Shown here in pieces: positions 22,740 through 30,448 of a stretch of DNA of 32,307 nt. Position numbers and translations under genes: made by a program. The stretch lies in contig CAJOKT010000022.1 in the NCBI GenBank assembly GCA_905235115.1, positions 1 through 32,307 of the forward strand. Reading direction: 5' to 3'. How positions within the stretch are numbered: position 1 is the first letter of the stretch; the number at the start of each line of letters is the position of its first letter. The notes under the pieces are model-generated. The model was not told the DNA's origin. It was given only the letters and a program-made list of their open reading frames with translations, and searched no databases. The stretch is from an uncultured Peptostreptococcaceae bacterium (lineage in GTDB: Bacteria; Bacillota; Clostridia; Peptostreptococcales; Anaerovoracaceae).

Positions 22740-23228
22740 ATGAAGATATTCACGATCGAAATGGAAGACGGCGGAGTGATGAAGGGAGAACTTTACCCTG
22801 AGATCGCTCCGATCACGGTTGAAAACTTCGAGAAGCTGGCTAATTCAGGCTTTTATGACGGACTGATCTTCCACAGGGTCATCCCCGGATTCATGATCCA
22901 GGGCGGAGATCCCAAGGGCATCGGCATCGGCGGCCCCGGCTGGACGATCAAAGGAGAGTTCAGGTCCAACGGTGTGAGAAACGACATAAGGCATCTGAGA
23001 GGAGTGATCTCCATGGCCAGAACCATGGACCCAAACTCCGCCGGTTCACAGTTTTTCATCATGGTGGAAGACGCGCCGCATCTTGACGGCGAGTATGCCG
23101 CCTTCGGGAGGGTGACGGAAGGCATGGAGACTGCCGACGCCATCGTTTCGGTGCAGCGTGACTACAGCGATAAACCATACGACCCCCAGGTCATGAAGAC
23201 TGTAAGGGTCTTTGAAGAGGACATATAG
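22740..23228 (+). CDS. Cyclophilin-type peptidyl-prolyl cis-trans isomerase
   Basis: A 162-residue single-domain cyclophilin that catalyses Xaa-Pro isomerisation and helps protein folding. It has FHRVIPGFMIQGGDP (catalytic Arg), GVISMAR, the SAGSQFFI segment and a YAAFGRVTEGMET segment. There is no signal peptide, so it is cytoplasmic. Start ATG 22740 has AGGAGG at 22730-22735. It lies 31 bases after the chromate-transporter pair and three bases before cysS, so it probably belongs to the same transcript. Confidence 0.95.
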   Translation: MKIFTIEMEDGGVMKGELYPEIAPITVENFEKLANSGFYDGLIFHRVIPGFMIQGGDPKGIGIGGPGWTIKGEFRSNGVRNDIRHLRGVISMARTMDPNSAGSQFFIMVEDAPHLDGEYAAFGRVTEGMETADAIVSVQRDYSDKPYDPQVMKTVRVFEEDI

Positions 23229-23231
23229 ACA

Positions 23232-24686
23232 ATGAAGCAGATACCTGAAATTAGGCTGTACAACAGCTATACGAGAAAAAAAGACATACTTACCACTCAC
23301 GAACCGGGCAAGCTGGGTCTCTACACTTGCGGCCCCACGGTCTATCACTTCGCCCACATAGGAAACCTCAGGTCCTACATCATGGAGGACGCTCTGGAGA
23401 AGTTCCTTAGGTACGCGGGATATGACGTGAAGAGAGTCTCCAACATCACCGACGTGGGACACCTGACGTCCGATGCGGACGAGGGCGAGGACAAGATGGT
23501 CAAGGGCGCCAAGCGCGAGCACAAGACTGTCATGGAGATCGCCAGGTTCTACACCGATGCTTTTGCGTCCGACTGCGCCAAGCTCAACATCAAGAAGCCT
23601 GACGTGATCGAGCCTGCCACCAATCTGATCCCGGAGTACATCCAGATGATCCAGGTGCTCCTGGAAAAGGGCTACGCCTACAAGGCCGGCGGCAACATCT
23701 ACTTCGACACTTCCAAACTGGACAGATACTACGTATTCGGCGAGCACGATGAGGAGGACCTGGCCGTGGGAGTGAGAGAGGGCGTCGAAGAGGACCTGAA
23801 CAAGAAGAACAAGGCAGACTTCGTGCTCTGGTTCACTCAGTCAAAGTTTGAGGATCAGGCTCTCAAGTGGCCCTCCCCCTTCTTTGATGAGATGGGTTAT
23901 CCCGGATGGCATATCGAGTGCTCCTGCATTTCCATAAAGCATCTCGGCGAGTACTGCGACATCCATTGCGGCGGCGTGGACAACATGTTCCCCCACCATA
24001 CCAATGAGATCGCCCAGAGCGAGGCATACCTGGGGCACACCTGGTGCACCCAGTGGTTCCACGTGGCTCACCTGAATGACGAGTCCGGCAAGATGTCCAA
24101 GTCCAAAGGCGAGTTCCTGACAGTGTCCCTCCTGGAGCAGAAGGGTTACGATCCGCTTTGCTACAGACTTTTCTGCCTGGAGTCTCATTACAGGAAGACT
24201 CTGGTGTTCTCCTTCGAGGCGCTGGACAACGCCGTAAGAGAGTACGACAGGCTGGTCCAGAGGGTGGCTCAGCTTGACAGAAAGGACGAGTCTCCGCTTG
24301 ATCAGGATGTGGTGAACAGCCTTACCGACAAGTTCGTGAGAAGCCTTGCCATGGATCTCAACACCGCAAACGCGGTATCCCTTTTATACGATGTATTGAA
24401 AGCCAACACCAACGACCGCACCAAGCTCTATCTCATCGAAGACTTCGAGAGAGTGCTGAGTCTGGGCCTCATGGACAGAGCGGACAAGTATCTCGCGGCC
24501 CAGGCTGAGAAGGAAGCCAACAGATATGCAGGCATCCCCGCCGAGGTGGTACGGCTGGTGGAGGAGAGAGCTGCCGCCAAGAAGGCTAAGGACTTCGCGA
24601 AGGCGGACGCCCTGAGAGACCAGATCAAGGATCTGGGCTACGTGGTCAAGGATACGGCTGAAGGTCCCGTCATCGAGAAATTATGA
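23232..24686 (+). CDS. cysS: Cysteinyl-tRNA synthetase
   Basis: Charges tRNA-Cys with cysteine. It is a 484-residue class I enzyme of normal length. Visible signatures are LYTCGPTVYHFAHIGNLRS, with zinc ligand Cys33 and the HIGH-like motif HIGN (42-45), WHIECSCIS (second zinc Cys region), CGGVDNMFPHHTNEIAQSEA, and the KMSKS loop at 287-291. The C-terminal helical domain ends in AKDFAKADALRDQIKDLGY. Start ATG 23232 is three bases after the cyclophilin stop. The rarD gene overlaps its end by four bases. No T-box leader is present. Confidence 0.97.
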   Translation: MKQIPEIRLYNSYTRKKDILTTHEPGKLGLYTCGPTVYHFAHIGNLRSYIMEDALEKFLRYAGYDVKRVSNITDVGHLTSDADEGEDKMVKGAKREHKTVMEIARFYTDAFASDCAKLNIKKPDVIEPATNLIPEYIQMIQVLLEKGYAYKAGGNIYFDTSKLDRYYVFGEHDEEDLAVGVREGVEEDLNKKNKADFVLWFTQSKFEDQALKWPSPFFDEMGYPGWHIECSCISIKHLGEYCDIHCGGVDNMFPHHTNEIAQSEAYLGHTWCTQWFHVAHLNDESGKMSKSKGEFLTVSLLEQKGYDPLCYRLFCLESHYRKTLVFSFEALDNAVREYDRLVQRVAQLDRKDESPLDQDVVNSLTDKFVRSLAMDLNTANAVSLLYDVLKANTNDRTKLYLIEDFERVLSLGLMDRADKYLAAQAEKEANRYAGIPAEVVRLVEERAAAKKAKDFAKADALRDQIKDLGYVVKDTAEGPVIEKL

Positions 24687-25582
24687 TCCCTGAAGAACGC
24701 AAAACATATAAGCAGGGGCTCATCTCCGCGGTCCTGTGCAGCGTCTGGTGGGGCATCTGCCCCATTTACTGGGCCTGGCTCAAACCCATAGAGAGCAGCA
24801 CCATAATATTTTACAGGATCATCCTGGTGGCGCTGGTGAGCGCCGCCGGCGCCCTGATCGCGTACGGCAGAGATGCGGTGCTGGCGCCTCTCAAGGACCG
24901 GAAACTGACCCTGCGCATGATCGGCGCGGGGATCATCATAACCTTCAACTGGTCGGTGTACATCTGGGCCATCAATTCCGGACACATCATACAGACCAGC
25001 ATAGGATACTACATCGAACCACTGGTGGTCTGTCTCTTCGGCATGTTGCTTTTCGGAGAGAAGCTCAACAAATACAAGGTTGTGGCGCTGGCTTTCGGCG
25101 CCGCGGGAGTCGTGGCGGTCATAATATATTTCGGGGAGTTCCCCGGAATTGCTCTGGCCATAGCCATCTCCTTCTCCTGCTACGCAGCCATAAAAAAAGG
25201 CATCAAGATGCCGCCGCTTCTGTCTCTCACCTACGAGACGGTGTTCATCGCGCCCATCGCCCTGGGAGTAGCCATCTGTCTGGAGGCCACCGGGCAGGGA
25301 GCTCTGGGGTTCGGGACAGGCAGGTATATCCTGCTTCTCCTGTGCGGCTTCGTGACAGCTCTGCCGCTTGCGCTTTTTGCGGACGCGGCCAACAAGGTCA
25401 GCATGTTCGTGCTGGGACTCACCGAGTACATCTCACCTACCATCTCCCTGGTGATTGGGATATTTTACTTCAATGAGGAGTTCTATCCGGTGCAGATAGT
25501 CGCCTTTGCCATCATCTGGGTGGGACTGATCTTCTTCTCCAGGGGAGAACTGAAGGAACTGAAAGGAGGATCAGATGGCTGA
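24683..25582 (+). CDS. rarD: RarD-type EamA/DMT superfamily transporter
   Basis: A 299-residue inner-membrane protein with about ten transmembrane helices in two EamA halves. The SVWWGICPIYWAWL start, the SYIWAINSGH-like segment NWSVYIWAINSGHIIQTSIGYYIEPL and FADAANKVSMFVLGLTEYISPT are characteristic of the RarD subgroup. Its substrate is unknown; RarD was named from chloramphenicol sensitivity and is a presumed drug/metabolite exporter. Start ATG 24683 overlaps the cysS stop as ATGA. The mrnC start lies inside its last codons (8-base overlap), so translation is coupled on both sides. Confidence 0.9.
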   Translation: MIPEERKTYKQGLISAVLCSVWWGICPIYWAWLKPIESSTIIFYRIILVALVSAAGALIAYGRDAVLAPLKDRKLTLRMIGAGIIITFNWSVYIWAINSGHIIQTSIGYYIEPLVVCLFGMLLFGEKLNKYKVVALAFGAAGVVAVIIYFGEFPGIALAIAISFSCYAAIKKGIKMPPLLSLTYETVFIAPIALGVAICLEATGQGALGFGTGRYILLLLCGFVTALPLALFADAANKVSMFVLGLTEYISPTISLVIGIFYFNEEFYPVQIVAFAIIWVGLIFFSRGELKELKGGSDG

Positions 25583-25979
25583 CAGCATGGCCCTGGCCTA
25601 CCTGGGAGACAGCGTGTACGAGGTCTTCGTCAGGGAGAGAGTCATGGAGCTGAACGAGGGCAGGCATGTGGACAGGCTGCACCCGGAAGCGGTGAAGTAC
25701 GTCAGGTCCGATGCTCAGGCACGCGTTCTGAAACAGCTGATGGACGGGATCCTGACAGAAGAGGAGCTCACCGTGGTGAAGCGGGCCAGAAACCACAGGC
25801 AGATCGCTTCCAAGAGGATCAAATCCTCCAGGAAGGGCTCCGACCCGGTAACTGAGAAACTGGCTACTGCCTTTGAGGCTCTCATAGGATTCCTCTGGCA
25901 GGAGCGGAGGACCGAACGTCTGAAGGAGATAGTGGACGCCGCCTTCGCCATCATCGAAGGTGCGGAAGAAGCACGGTAA
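25575..25979 (+). CDS. mrnC: Mini-ribonuclease 3
   Basis: A 134-residue RNase III-like enzyme lacking the double-stranded RNA-binding domain. In Bacillus it matures 23S rRNA ends. The catalytic signature is LAYLGDSVYE (Asp12), and TEKLATAFEALIGFLW carries the second acidic site. The family is usually encoded next to cysS, as here with only rarD between. Start ATG 25575 has AAAGGAGG at 25562-25569. The HD-domain gene follows after 11 bases. Confidence 0.95.
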   Translation: MADSMALAYLGDSVYEVFVRERVMELNEGRHVDRLHPEAVKYVRSDAQARVLKQLMDGILTEEELTVVKRARNHRQIASKRIKSSRKGSDPVTEKLATAFEALIGFLWQERRTERLKEIVDAAFAIIEGAEEAR

Positions 25980-25990
25980 GGTAAGGCAAG

Positions 25991-26575
25991 ATGAAGAGGA
26001 TCACCCTTGATGAAGCTTTGGAATTGTATAGGGAGTTTGAAACGCCTGAGCATGTCATAAGGCACTGCAAGGGTGTGACCATGATCGCCCTGATCATCGC
26101 CCGTGAACTGAACAGGCAGGGTCACAGCCTGGACACCGGCATGATCTTCGGCGCCGGTCTCACCCATGACATGGCCAGAGTCCGGGACAGGCACTGGGAC
26201 GTGGCGGCGGACAGGCTTCTGGAACTGGGGTATCCCGAGGAATCGGTGATCGTGAGAAATCACATGACCGGAGTGGGCTACAGTCCCATTTCCAGGGTGA
26301 ATGAACAGGATATGATCTGGCTGGGAGACCGGCTGATCAAGGAAGATACCTACGTGGGCATCAATGAACGCTTCAGGTATATAGAAGACAAGGCCAGAAA
26401 GAGAGGCGAGGGGCCGGAAGGCCTTGAGCGGATCAGAAAAAGCAAGGGCGACATGCAGCATCTCATGGACGGCATCGCCCAAGTCATAGGAAAGACCATA
26501 GATGAGCTGATCGGCATAGGCACCAACATGGCCGATCTGTTCGATGAAACAGAGCTGGGGGAAGAGACCAAATGA
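25991..26575 (+). CDS. HD-domain protein (predicted metal-dependent phosphohydrolase)
   Basis: A 194-residue cytoplasmic protein with the HD pattern of metal ligands: His25 in HVIRHCKGV, the His59-Asp60 pair in GLTHDMAR, and His91 in VRNHMTG. Such domains hydrolyse phosphate esters or nucleotides, but the substrate cannot be told from sequence. The C-terminal half is helical and charged. It sits between mrnC and thyA, and thyA overlaps its stop by four bases (ATGA), so co-expression with thymidylate and folate genes is expected. A nucleotide substrate is conceivable but not shown. Confidence 0.8.
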   Translation: MKRITLDEALELYREFETPEHVIRHCKGVTMIALIIARELNRQGHSLDTGMIFGAGLTHDMARVRDRHWDVAADRLLELGYPEESVIVRNHMTGVGYSPISRVNEQDMIWLGDRLIKEDTYVGINERFRYIEDKARKRGEGPEGLERIRKSKGDMQHLMDGIAQVIGKTIDELIGIGTNMADLFDETELGEETK

Positions 26576-27402
26576 GCAAAGCAGACGTACTGTTCGTGGA
26601 CATGTGCAAAAAGATCTTAAACGAAGGCTTCAGCACTGAGGGGGCCCAGGTCAGAGCCCGGTGGGAAGACGGTTCCCCGGCCTACACCATCAAGACCTTC
26701 GGGGTGGTGAACCGCTATGACCTGACTCAGGAATTCCCGGCACTGACCCTGAGGAGGACCGCCATCAAGTCCGCCATGGATGAGGTACTATGGATCTGGC
26801 AGAGAAAATCCAACAACATCCATGACCTGAAGCCCCACATCTGGGACGAATGGGCAGATGCGGACGGTTCCATCGGCAAGGCTTACGGTTACCAGATGGG
26901 CAAAAAATACAAGTTCGCCCAGGGCACCATGGACCAGGTGGACAACGTGATATGGCAGCTGAAGAATCAGCCCCAGTCCAGGCGCATCATGACCAATCTT
27001 TACAATTTCGAAGACCTGAGCGAGATGAACCTGGAACCCTGCGCATACTCCATGACCTTCAACGTGACGGGAAACAGGCTGAACGCCATTCTGAACCAGA
27101 GGTCTCAGGATATTCTGGCTGCCAACAACTGGAACGTGGTGCAATACGCGCTGCTTCTTATGATGCTGGCCCAGGTCACAGGATTCCAGGCGGGAGAGCT
27201 GATCCATGTGATCTCCGACGCCCACATCTATAACCGCCACGTGCCGGTCATAGAGGAGCTGATCTCAAGACCTCAGTACCCGGCACCAAAGGTGACCCTT
27301 AACCCTGAGATAAAGGATTTTTACGACTTCACAACAGAGGATGTGAGGGTGGAGAACTACCGGCACGGAGAACAGATACTGAACATACCCATTGCGGTTT
27401 GA
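26572..27402 (+). CDS. thyA: Thymidylate synthase (ThyA type)
   Basis: Methylates dUMP to dTMP using methylenetetrahydrofolate and yields dihydrofolate. It is a 276-residue cytoplasmic enzyme. Catalytic Cys157 lies in LEPCAYSMTF, followed by LNAILNQRSQDILAANNWNVVQYALLL (the RSxD nucleotide-binding motif) and HVISDAHIYNRH. The PCA form, in place of the PCH of E. coli, is seen in other Firmicutes. It overlaps the HD gene by four bases and is followed after 15 bases by folA, which recycles its dihydrofolate product. Confidence 0.97.
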   Translation: MSKADVLFVDMCKKILNEGFSTEGAQVRARWEDGSPAYTIKTFGVVNRYDLTQEFPALTLRRTAIKSAMDEVLWIWQRKSNNIHDLKPHIWDEWADADGSIGKAYGYQMGKKYKFAQGTMDQVDNVIWQLKNQPQSRRIMTNLYNFEDLSEMNLEPCAYSMTFNVTGNRLNAILNQRSQDILAANNWNVVQYALLLMMLAQVTGFQAGELIHVISDAHIYNRHVPVIEELISRPQYPAPKVTLNPEIKDFYDFTTEDVRVENYRHGEQILNIPIAV

Positions 27403-27417
27403 TCCGGAGGAGGGAAT

Positions 27418-27936
27418 ATGAATCTCATAGTCTGCACTGACAAGAACTGGGCCATAGGCAAGGACGGCCGCCTCCTCTGCCACCTGAAGGAGGATATGAA
27501 GTATTTCAGAAAGAACACTCTGGGCAAGGTGGTTGTCATGGGAAGATCCACCCTGGAGAGCATGCCCAAGGGAGAGCCCCTTAAGGACAGGATAAACATC
27601 GTCCTTACCAGAAAGCAGGACTTCGAAAAAGAAGGGACCATCGTGGTCCATGACATGGAAGAACTCATGGAGAAGCTCAACGATTACGATACCGGCAACG
27701 TTATGATAATCGGCGGGGCCTCCGTGTACAACGAGATGATGGACATGTGCGACAGGCTCCTTGTGACCAAGGTGTACAAGGAGTTCGAGGCTGACACATA
27801 CATCAGGAACATAGACGAGAATCCCAACTTCAAGGTGGTCTGGAGATCAGAAGTCATGACCGAGAACGATACGGATTTTCAGTTTTTCGAATACAGAAGA
27901 AAGATGATAAACCCGGAGGACCTGATAGATGGCTAA
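27418..27936 (+). CDS. folA: Dihydrofolate reductase
   Basis: Reduces dihydrofolate to tetrahydrofolate with NADPH. It is a 172-residue protein with WAIGKDGRLL, HLKEDMKYF (substrate-binding acid Asp26, equivalent to Asp27 of E. coli), VVVMGRSTLESMP, INIVLTR and VMIIGGASVYN for NADPH. The nearly universal Pro-Trp before the catalytic loop (Pro21-Trp22 in E. coli) is Leu20-Cys21 here. Start ATG 27418 has GGAGG at 27406-27410. It directly follows thyA and overlaps rlmB by eight bases. Confidence 0.94.
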   Translation: MNLIVCTDKNWAIGKDGRLLCHLKEDMKYFRKNTLGKVVVMGRSTLESMPKGEPLKDRINIVLTRKQDFEKEGTIVVHDMEELMEKLNDYDTGNVMIIGGASVYNEMMDMCDRLLVTKVYKEFEADTYIRNIDENPNFKVVWRSEVMTENDTDFQFFEYRRKMINPEDLIDG

Positions 27937-28681
27937 GGTCGCAAAAGAACCCATAAGAGATCTGATAATAGGGAGGAATCCCGTGACCGAAGCGCTGAAG
28001 TCGGGACGGGAGATAGATCGGATACTGGTATCCTCTGAAGAGGGCTCCATGAAGGTGATCATCGCAAGAGCAAAGGACAGGGGCATACCCGTAATGAAGG
28101 CGGAGCGCTCCGCCCTGGACAGGCTGGCCGGCGGACAGCCCCATCAGGGTGTCGCAGCATACGTCAGCGCATACTCCTATTCATCGGTGGAGGATATTCT
28201 GGCCCTTGCCGAAAAAAAGGGGGAAGACCCCTTCCTCATCATTCTGGACGGCATCGAGGATCCCCACAATCTGGGAGCCATCATAAGGACCGCGGACTGC
28301 GCCGGGGCCCACGGGGTGATCATCCCCAAGAGACACTCCGCGGGGCTGACAGACACCGTGGCCAAGGCGTCCGCCGGAGCCATCGAGTACGTTCCGGTGG
28401 CCAGGGTCTCCAACATCGCCCAGACCATCGATTCTCTGAAGGAAAAGGGCATCTGGGTCTGTGCCTGCGACATGGACGGAGGTCTTTACACCGGGCAGGA
28501 TCTTAAGGGCAAGATCGCTCTGGTGGTAGGGTCCGAGGGCTTCGGAGTGTCCAGACTGGTCAGGGAAAAATGTGATTTCATAGTTTCCATACCCATGAGG
28601 GGGCACGTGAACTCCCTCAATGCATCCAACGCGGCCTGCTGCGTGATGTACGAGGTGAGAAGGCAGAGGGACCTGGGCTGA
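27929..28681 (+). CDS. rlmB: 23S rRNA (guanosine-2'-O-)-methyltransferase RlmB (SpoU/TrmH family)
   Basis: A 250-residue SPOUT-fold 2'-O-ribose methyltransferase. The N-terminal substrate-binding domain (about 10-85, RNPVTEALKSGREIDRILVS) is followed by the knotted catalytic domain with the three SpoU motifs: DGIEDPHNLGAIIRTAD, LVVGSEGFGVSRLV and IPMRGHVNSLNASNAA. The RlmB-type length and N-terminal domain make it the probable 23S rRNA methylase, although paralogues act on other sites. Start ATG 27929 lies within the end of folA, with CCGGAGGACC upstream. Confidence 0.92.
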   Translation: MAKVAKEPIRDLIIGRNPVTEALKSGREIDRILVSSEEGSMKVIIARAKDRGIPVMKAERSALDRLAGGQPHQGVAAYVSAYSYSSVEDILALAEKKGEDPFLIILDGIEDPHNLGAIIRTADCAGAHGVIIPKRHSAGLTDTVAKASAGAIEYVPVARVSNIAQTIDSLKEKGIWVCACDMDGGLYTGQDLKGKIALVVGSEGFGVSRLVREKCDFIVSIPMRGHVNSLNASNAACCVMYEVRRQRDLG

Positions 28682-28711
28682 GTTTTTCATATATAATGCT
28701 GAGGAGCACAA

Positions 28712-29326
28712 GTGGCAATAGAAAATCTTTTGATCCTTACAGATGAACAGCTTGCTGCCATGGCAAAGGAAGGCAGCGAAACGGCGGAGGAGATCCTCAT
28801 CGAGAAGTACAAGAGCCTGGCCAAGCTCAAGGCCAAGGCTTATTTCATCGCGGGCGGCGACCAGGAGGACGTGGTCCAGGAGGGCATGATCGGCCTCATG
28901 AAGGCGGTGAGAAGTTTTGACCCCGAAAGGGAAGCCAGCTTCAAGACCTATGCTTCCGCATGCATCAATAACCAGATCATAAAAGCCATCCGGAACGCGG
29001 ACCGGGAGAAGAACCACCCGTTAAACGATGCGGTGTCCCTGAACGACACCGTGGACAGCACCGACGATACACTGACCCTTGGAGACATCATCAAGGCCTC
29101 CATATCCGATGAACCTGAGCAGAAGGTCATATATCAGGAACTGATGGAGAAGATCAGAATGAGCATCCGCGACAATTTCAGTGATCTGGAGAGAGCAGTC
29201 ATACAGGGGAAGCTGGAGGGCAAGAGCTACGTGGAGATCGCCCGGGAACTGGGAAAGTCCCCCAAGACCGTGGACAACGCCATCCAGAGGGTGCGGCACA
29301 AGGTAGTAAGGATACTTGACATGTAG
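28712..29326 (+). CDS. sigH: RNA polymerase sigma factor SigH-like (sigma-70 family)
   Basis: A 204-residue alternative sigma factor. Region 2 (about 20-95) contains GGDQEDVVQEGMIGLMKAVRSFDP and FKTYASACINNQI for core binding and -10 recognition. Region 4 (about 145-200) has the helix-turn-helix YVEIARELGKSPKTVDNAIQRVRHK. The position downstream of rlmB and upstream of tuf is that of sigH, the early sporulation or stationary-phase sigma, in Firmicutes. It starts at GTG 28712 with GAGGAG at 28701-28706. TATAAT at 28692-28697 could be a -10 element, but no good -35 is seen. Confidence 0.92.
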   Translation: MAIENLLILTDEQLAAMAKEGSETAEEILIEKYKSLAKLKAKAYFIAGGDQEDVVQEGMIGLMKAVRSFDPEREASFKTYASACINNQIIKAIRNADREKNHPLNDAVSLNDTVDSTDDTLTLGDIIKASISDEPEQKVIYQELMEKIRMSIRDNFSDLERAVIQGKLEGKSYVEIARELGKSPKTVDNAIQRVRHKVVRILDM

Positions 29327-29423
29327 GGGCGCGTGGCGCCAGCTGCAGGTGGATTGATGCCCGGCACCTGACGCTTGGCGCCTGGCGCTTGACGCGCTGG
29401 GACTTGATGCAGGGCGCGTGGCG
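29327..29423. repeat. GC-rich heptamer tandem-repeat tract
   Basis: The gap between sigH and the hydrolase gene holds heptamers in one register at 29354-29395: TTGATGC, CCGGCAC, CTGACGC, TTGGCGC, CTGGCGC, TTGACGC. The last four fit YTGRCGC exactly. TTGATGC recurs at 29404-29410. The tract is flanked by a perfect 12-base direct repeat, GGGCGCGTGGCG, at 29327-29338 and 29412-29423. No reading frame or terminator explains it. Bases 29424-29516 are otherwise plain, with a short palindrome GACTTT-TG-AAAGTC near 29444-29457 and the ribosome site of the next gene. Confidence 0.75.
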
Positions 29424-29516
29424 AGGCTGAGTTAAGGCTGAGAGACTTTTGAAAGTCAGTAAATATACAATAACCGACTGATCCGGATAAATTCGGAAGA
29501 ATAAGGAGAAAAACCT

Positions 29517-30413
29517 ATGGAAAAAGTTTTTTTGGACGGCGCGGAAGGCGCTAAACTGGCGGTCAACATCTATGAACCGGCGGATCCTGTAGGCATCGTA
29601 CAGGTCTTCCACGGCATGGCAGAGCACAAGGAAAGGTATGACTATTTCATGAACAAGCTGATGGAGGCCGGATATGTGGCTGCCATAAGCGACATGAGAG
29701 GCCACGGCGAATCCCTGGACGAAACAGGCGTCAAGGGATATTTCGGAAATGGCGGCACCGGGAACCTGGTGAAGGACTACAAGCAGATCTCTGATTACCT
29801 GCTTGAAAGATATCCGGGACTTCCACTGTACATCTTCGGCCACTCCATGGGAACGCTGAACGCCCGGGCATGGCTTGAGAAATACTCCGGACTTACCGAC
29901 AGAGTGGTCTTGAGCGGTACCGTTTGTCCCAACGGAGCATCCAAGCTGGTGGTCCGGATCGCAAAACGCCAGGCCAGGAAGCGGGGGCTCACGGGATTTT
30001 CTCCCATAATGGTCAAGCTTACCCAGATGGGCACCGGCGGCAAGCCCAAGCCCGGCGAGGAGTTCCAGTGGCTCTCCTACAATCAGGAAAACATCAAGGC
30101 CTACGAAGCTGACCCGGACAGCGGATTTCCCTTCATGCTGGGCGGCTACATCAGCCTTTTCGAGATGACCGCGAACATCGCCCATCCTGAACGTTACAAG
30201 GACGTGAACAAGAACTGCAAAATACTTCTTCTGAGCGGTGCAGACGATCCCGTCACCGGCGGCGAGAAGGGTCTTAATGCATCCGTGTCAAACCTGGAGA
30301 AGGCGGGCTTCACCGTGTCACGCAAGGAATATGATCACATGAAGCACGAGATCCTCAACGAGGACGAAAGAGACACGGTCATCGGGGACATTCTGGACTT
30401 TTTCAGAAGCTGA
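29517..30413 (+). CDS. Alpha/beta hydrolase (lysophospholipase / monoacylglycerol lipase-like)
   Basis: A 298-residue cytoplasmic serine hydrolase. The nucleophile elbow GHSMG places Ser110, with Asp244 in SGADDPVT and His277 in HMKHEIL completing a standard triad. HGMAEHKERYDYF (oxyanion region) and DMRGHGES are typical of the Hydrolase_4 (PF12146) group of monoacylglycerol lipases and lysophospholipases. The natural ester is unknown. Start ATG 29517 has AAGGAG at 29502-29507. The dipeptidase gene follows after 35 bases in the same direction, so the two may be co-transcribed. Confidence 0.88.
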   Translation: MEKVFLDGAEGAKLAVNIYEPADPVGIVQVFHGMAEHKERYDYFMNKLMEAGYVAAISDMRGHGESLDETGVKGYFGNGGTGNLVKDYKQISDYLLERYPGLPLYIFGHSMGTLNARAWLEKYSGLTDRVVLSGTVCPNGASKLVVRIAKRQARKRGLTGFSPIMVKLTQMGTGGKPKPGEEFQWLSYNQENIKAYEADPDSGFPFMLGGYISLFEMTANIAHPERYKDVNKNCKILLLSGADDPVTGGEKGLNASVSNLEKAGFTVSRKEYDHMKHEILNEDERDTVIGDILDFFRS

Positions 30414-30448
30414 TCCCCATGGACGATCTGACGGTTTAAGGAGCAGAA

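Noticed and set aside
28692-28697. TATAAT as a dedicated sigH promoter
   Set aside because: No acceptable -35 at 16-18 bp upstream, and the predicted start would leave almost no room for the ribosome site. Operon transcription is more likely.
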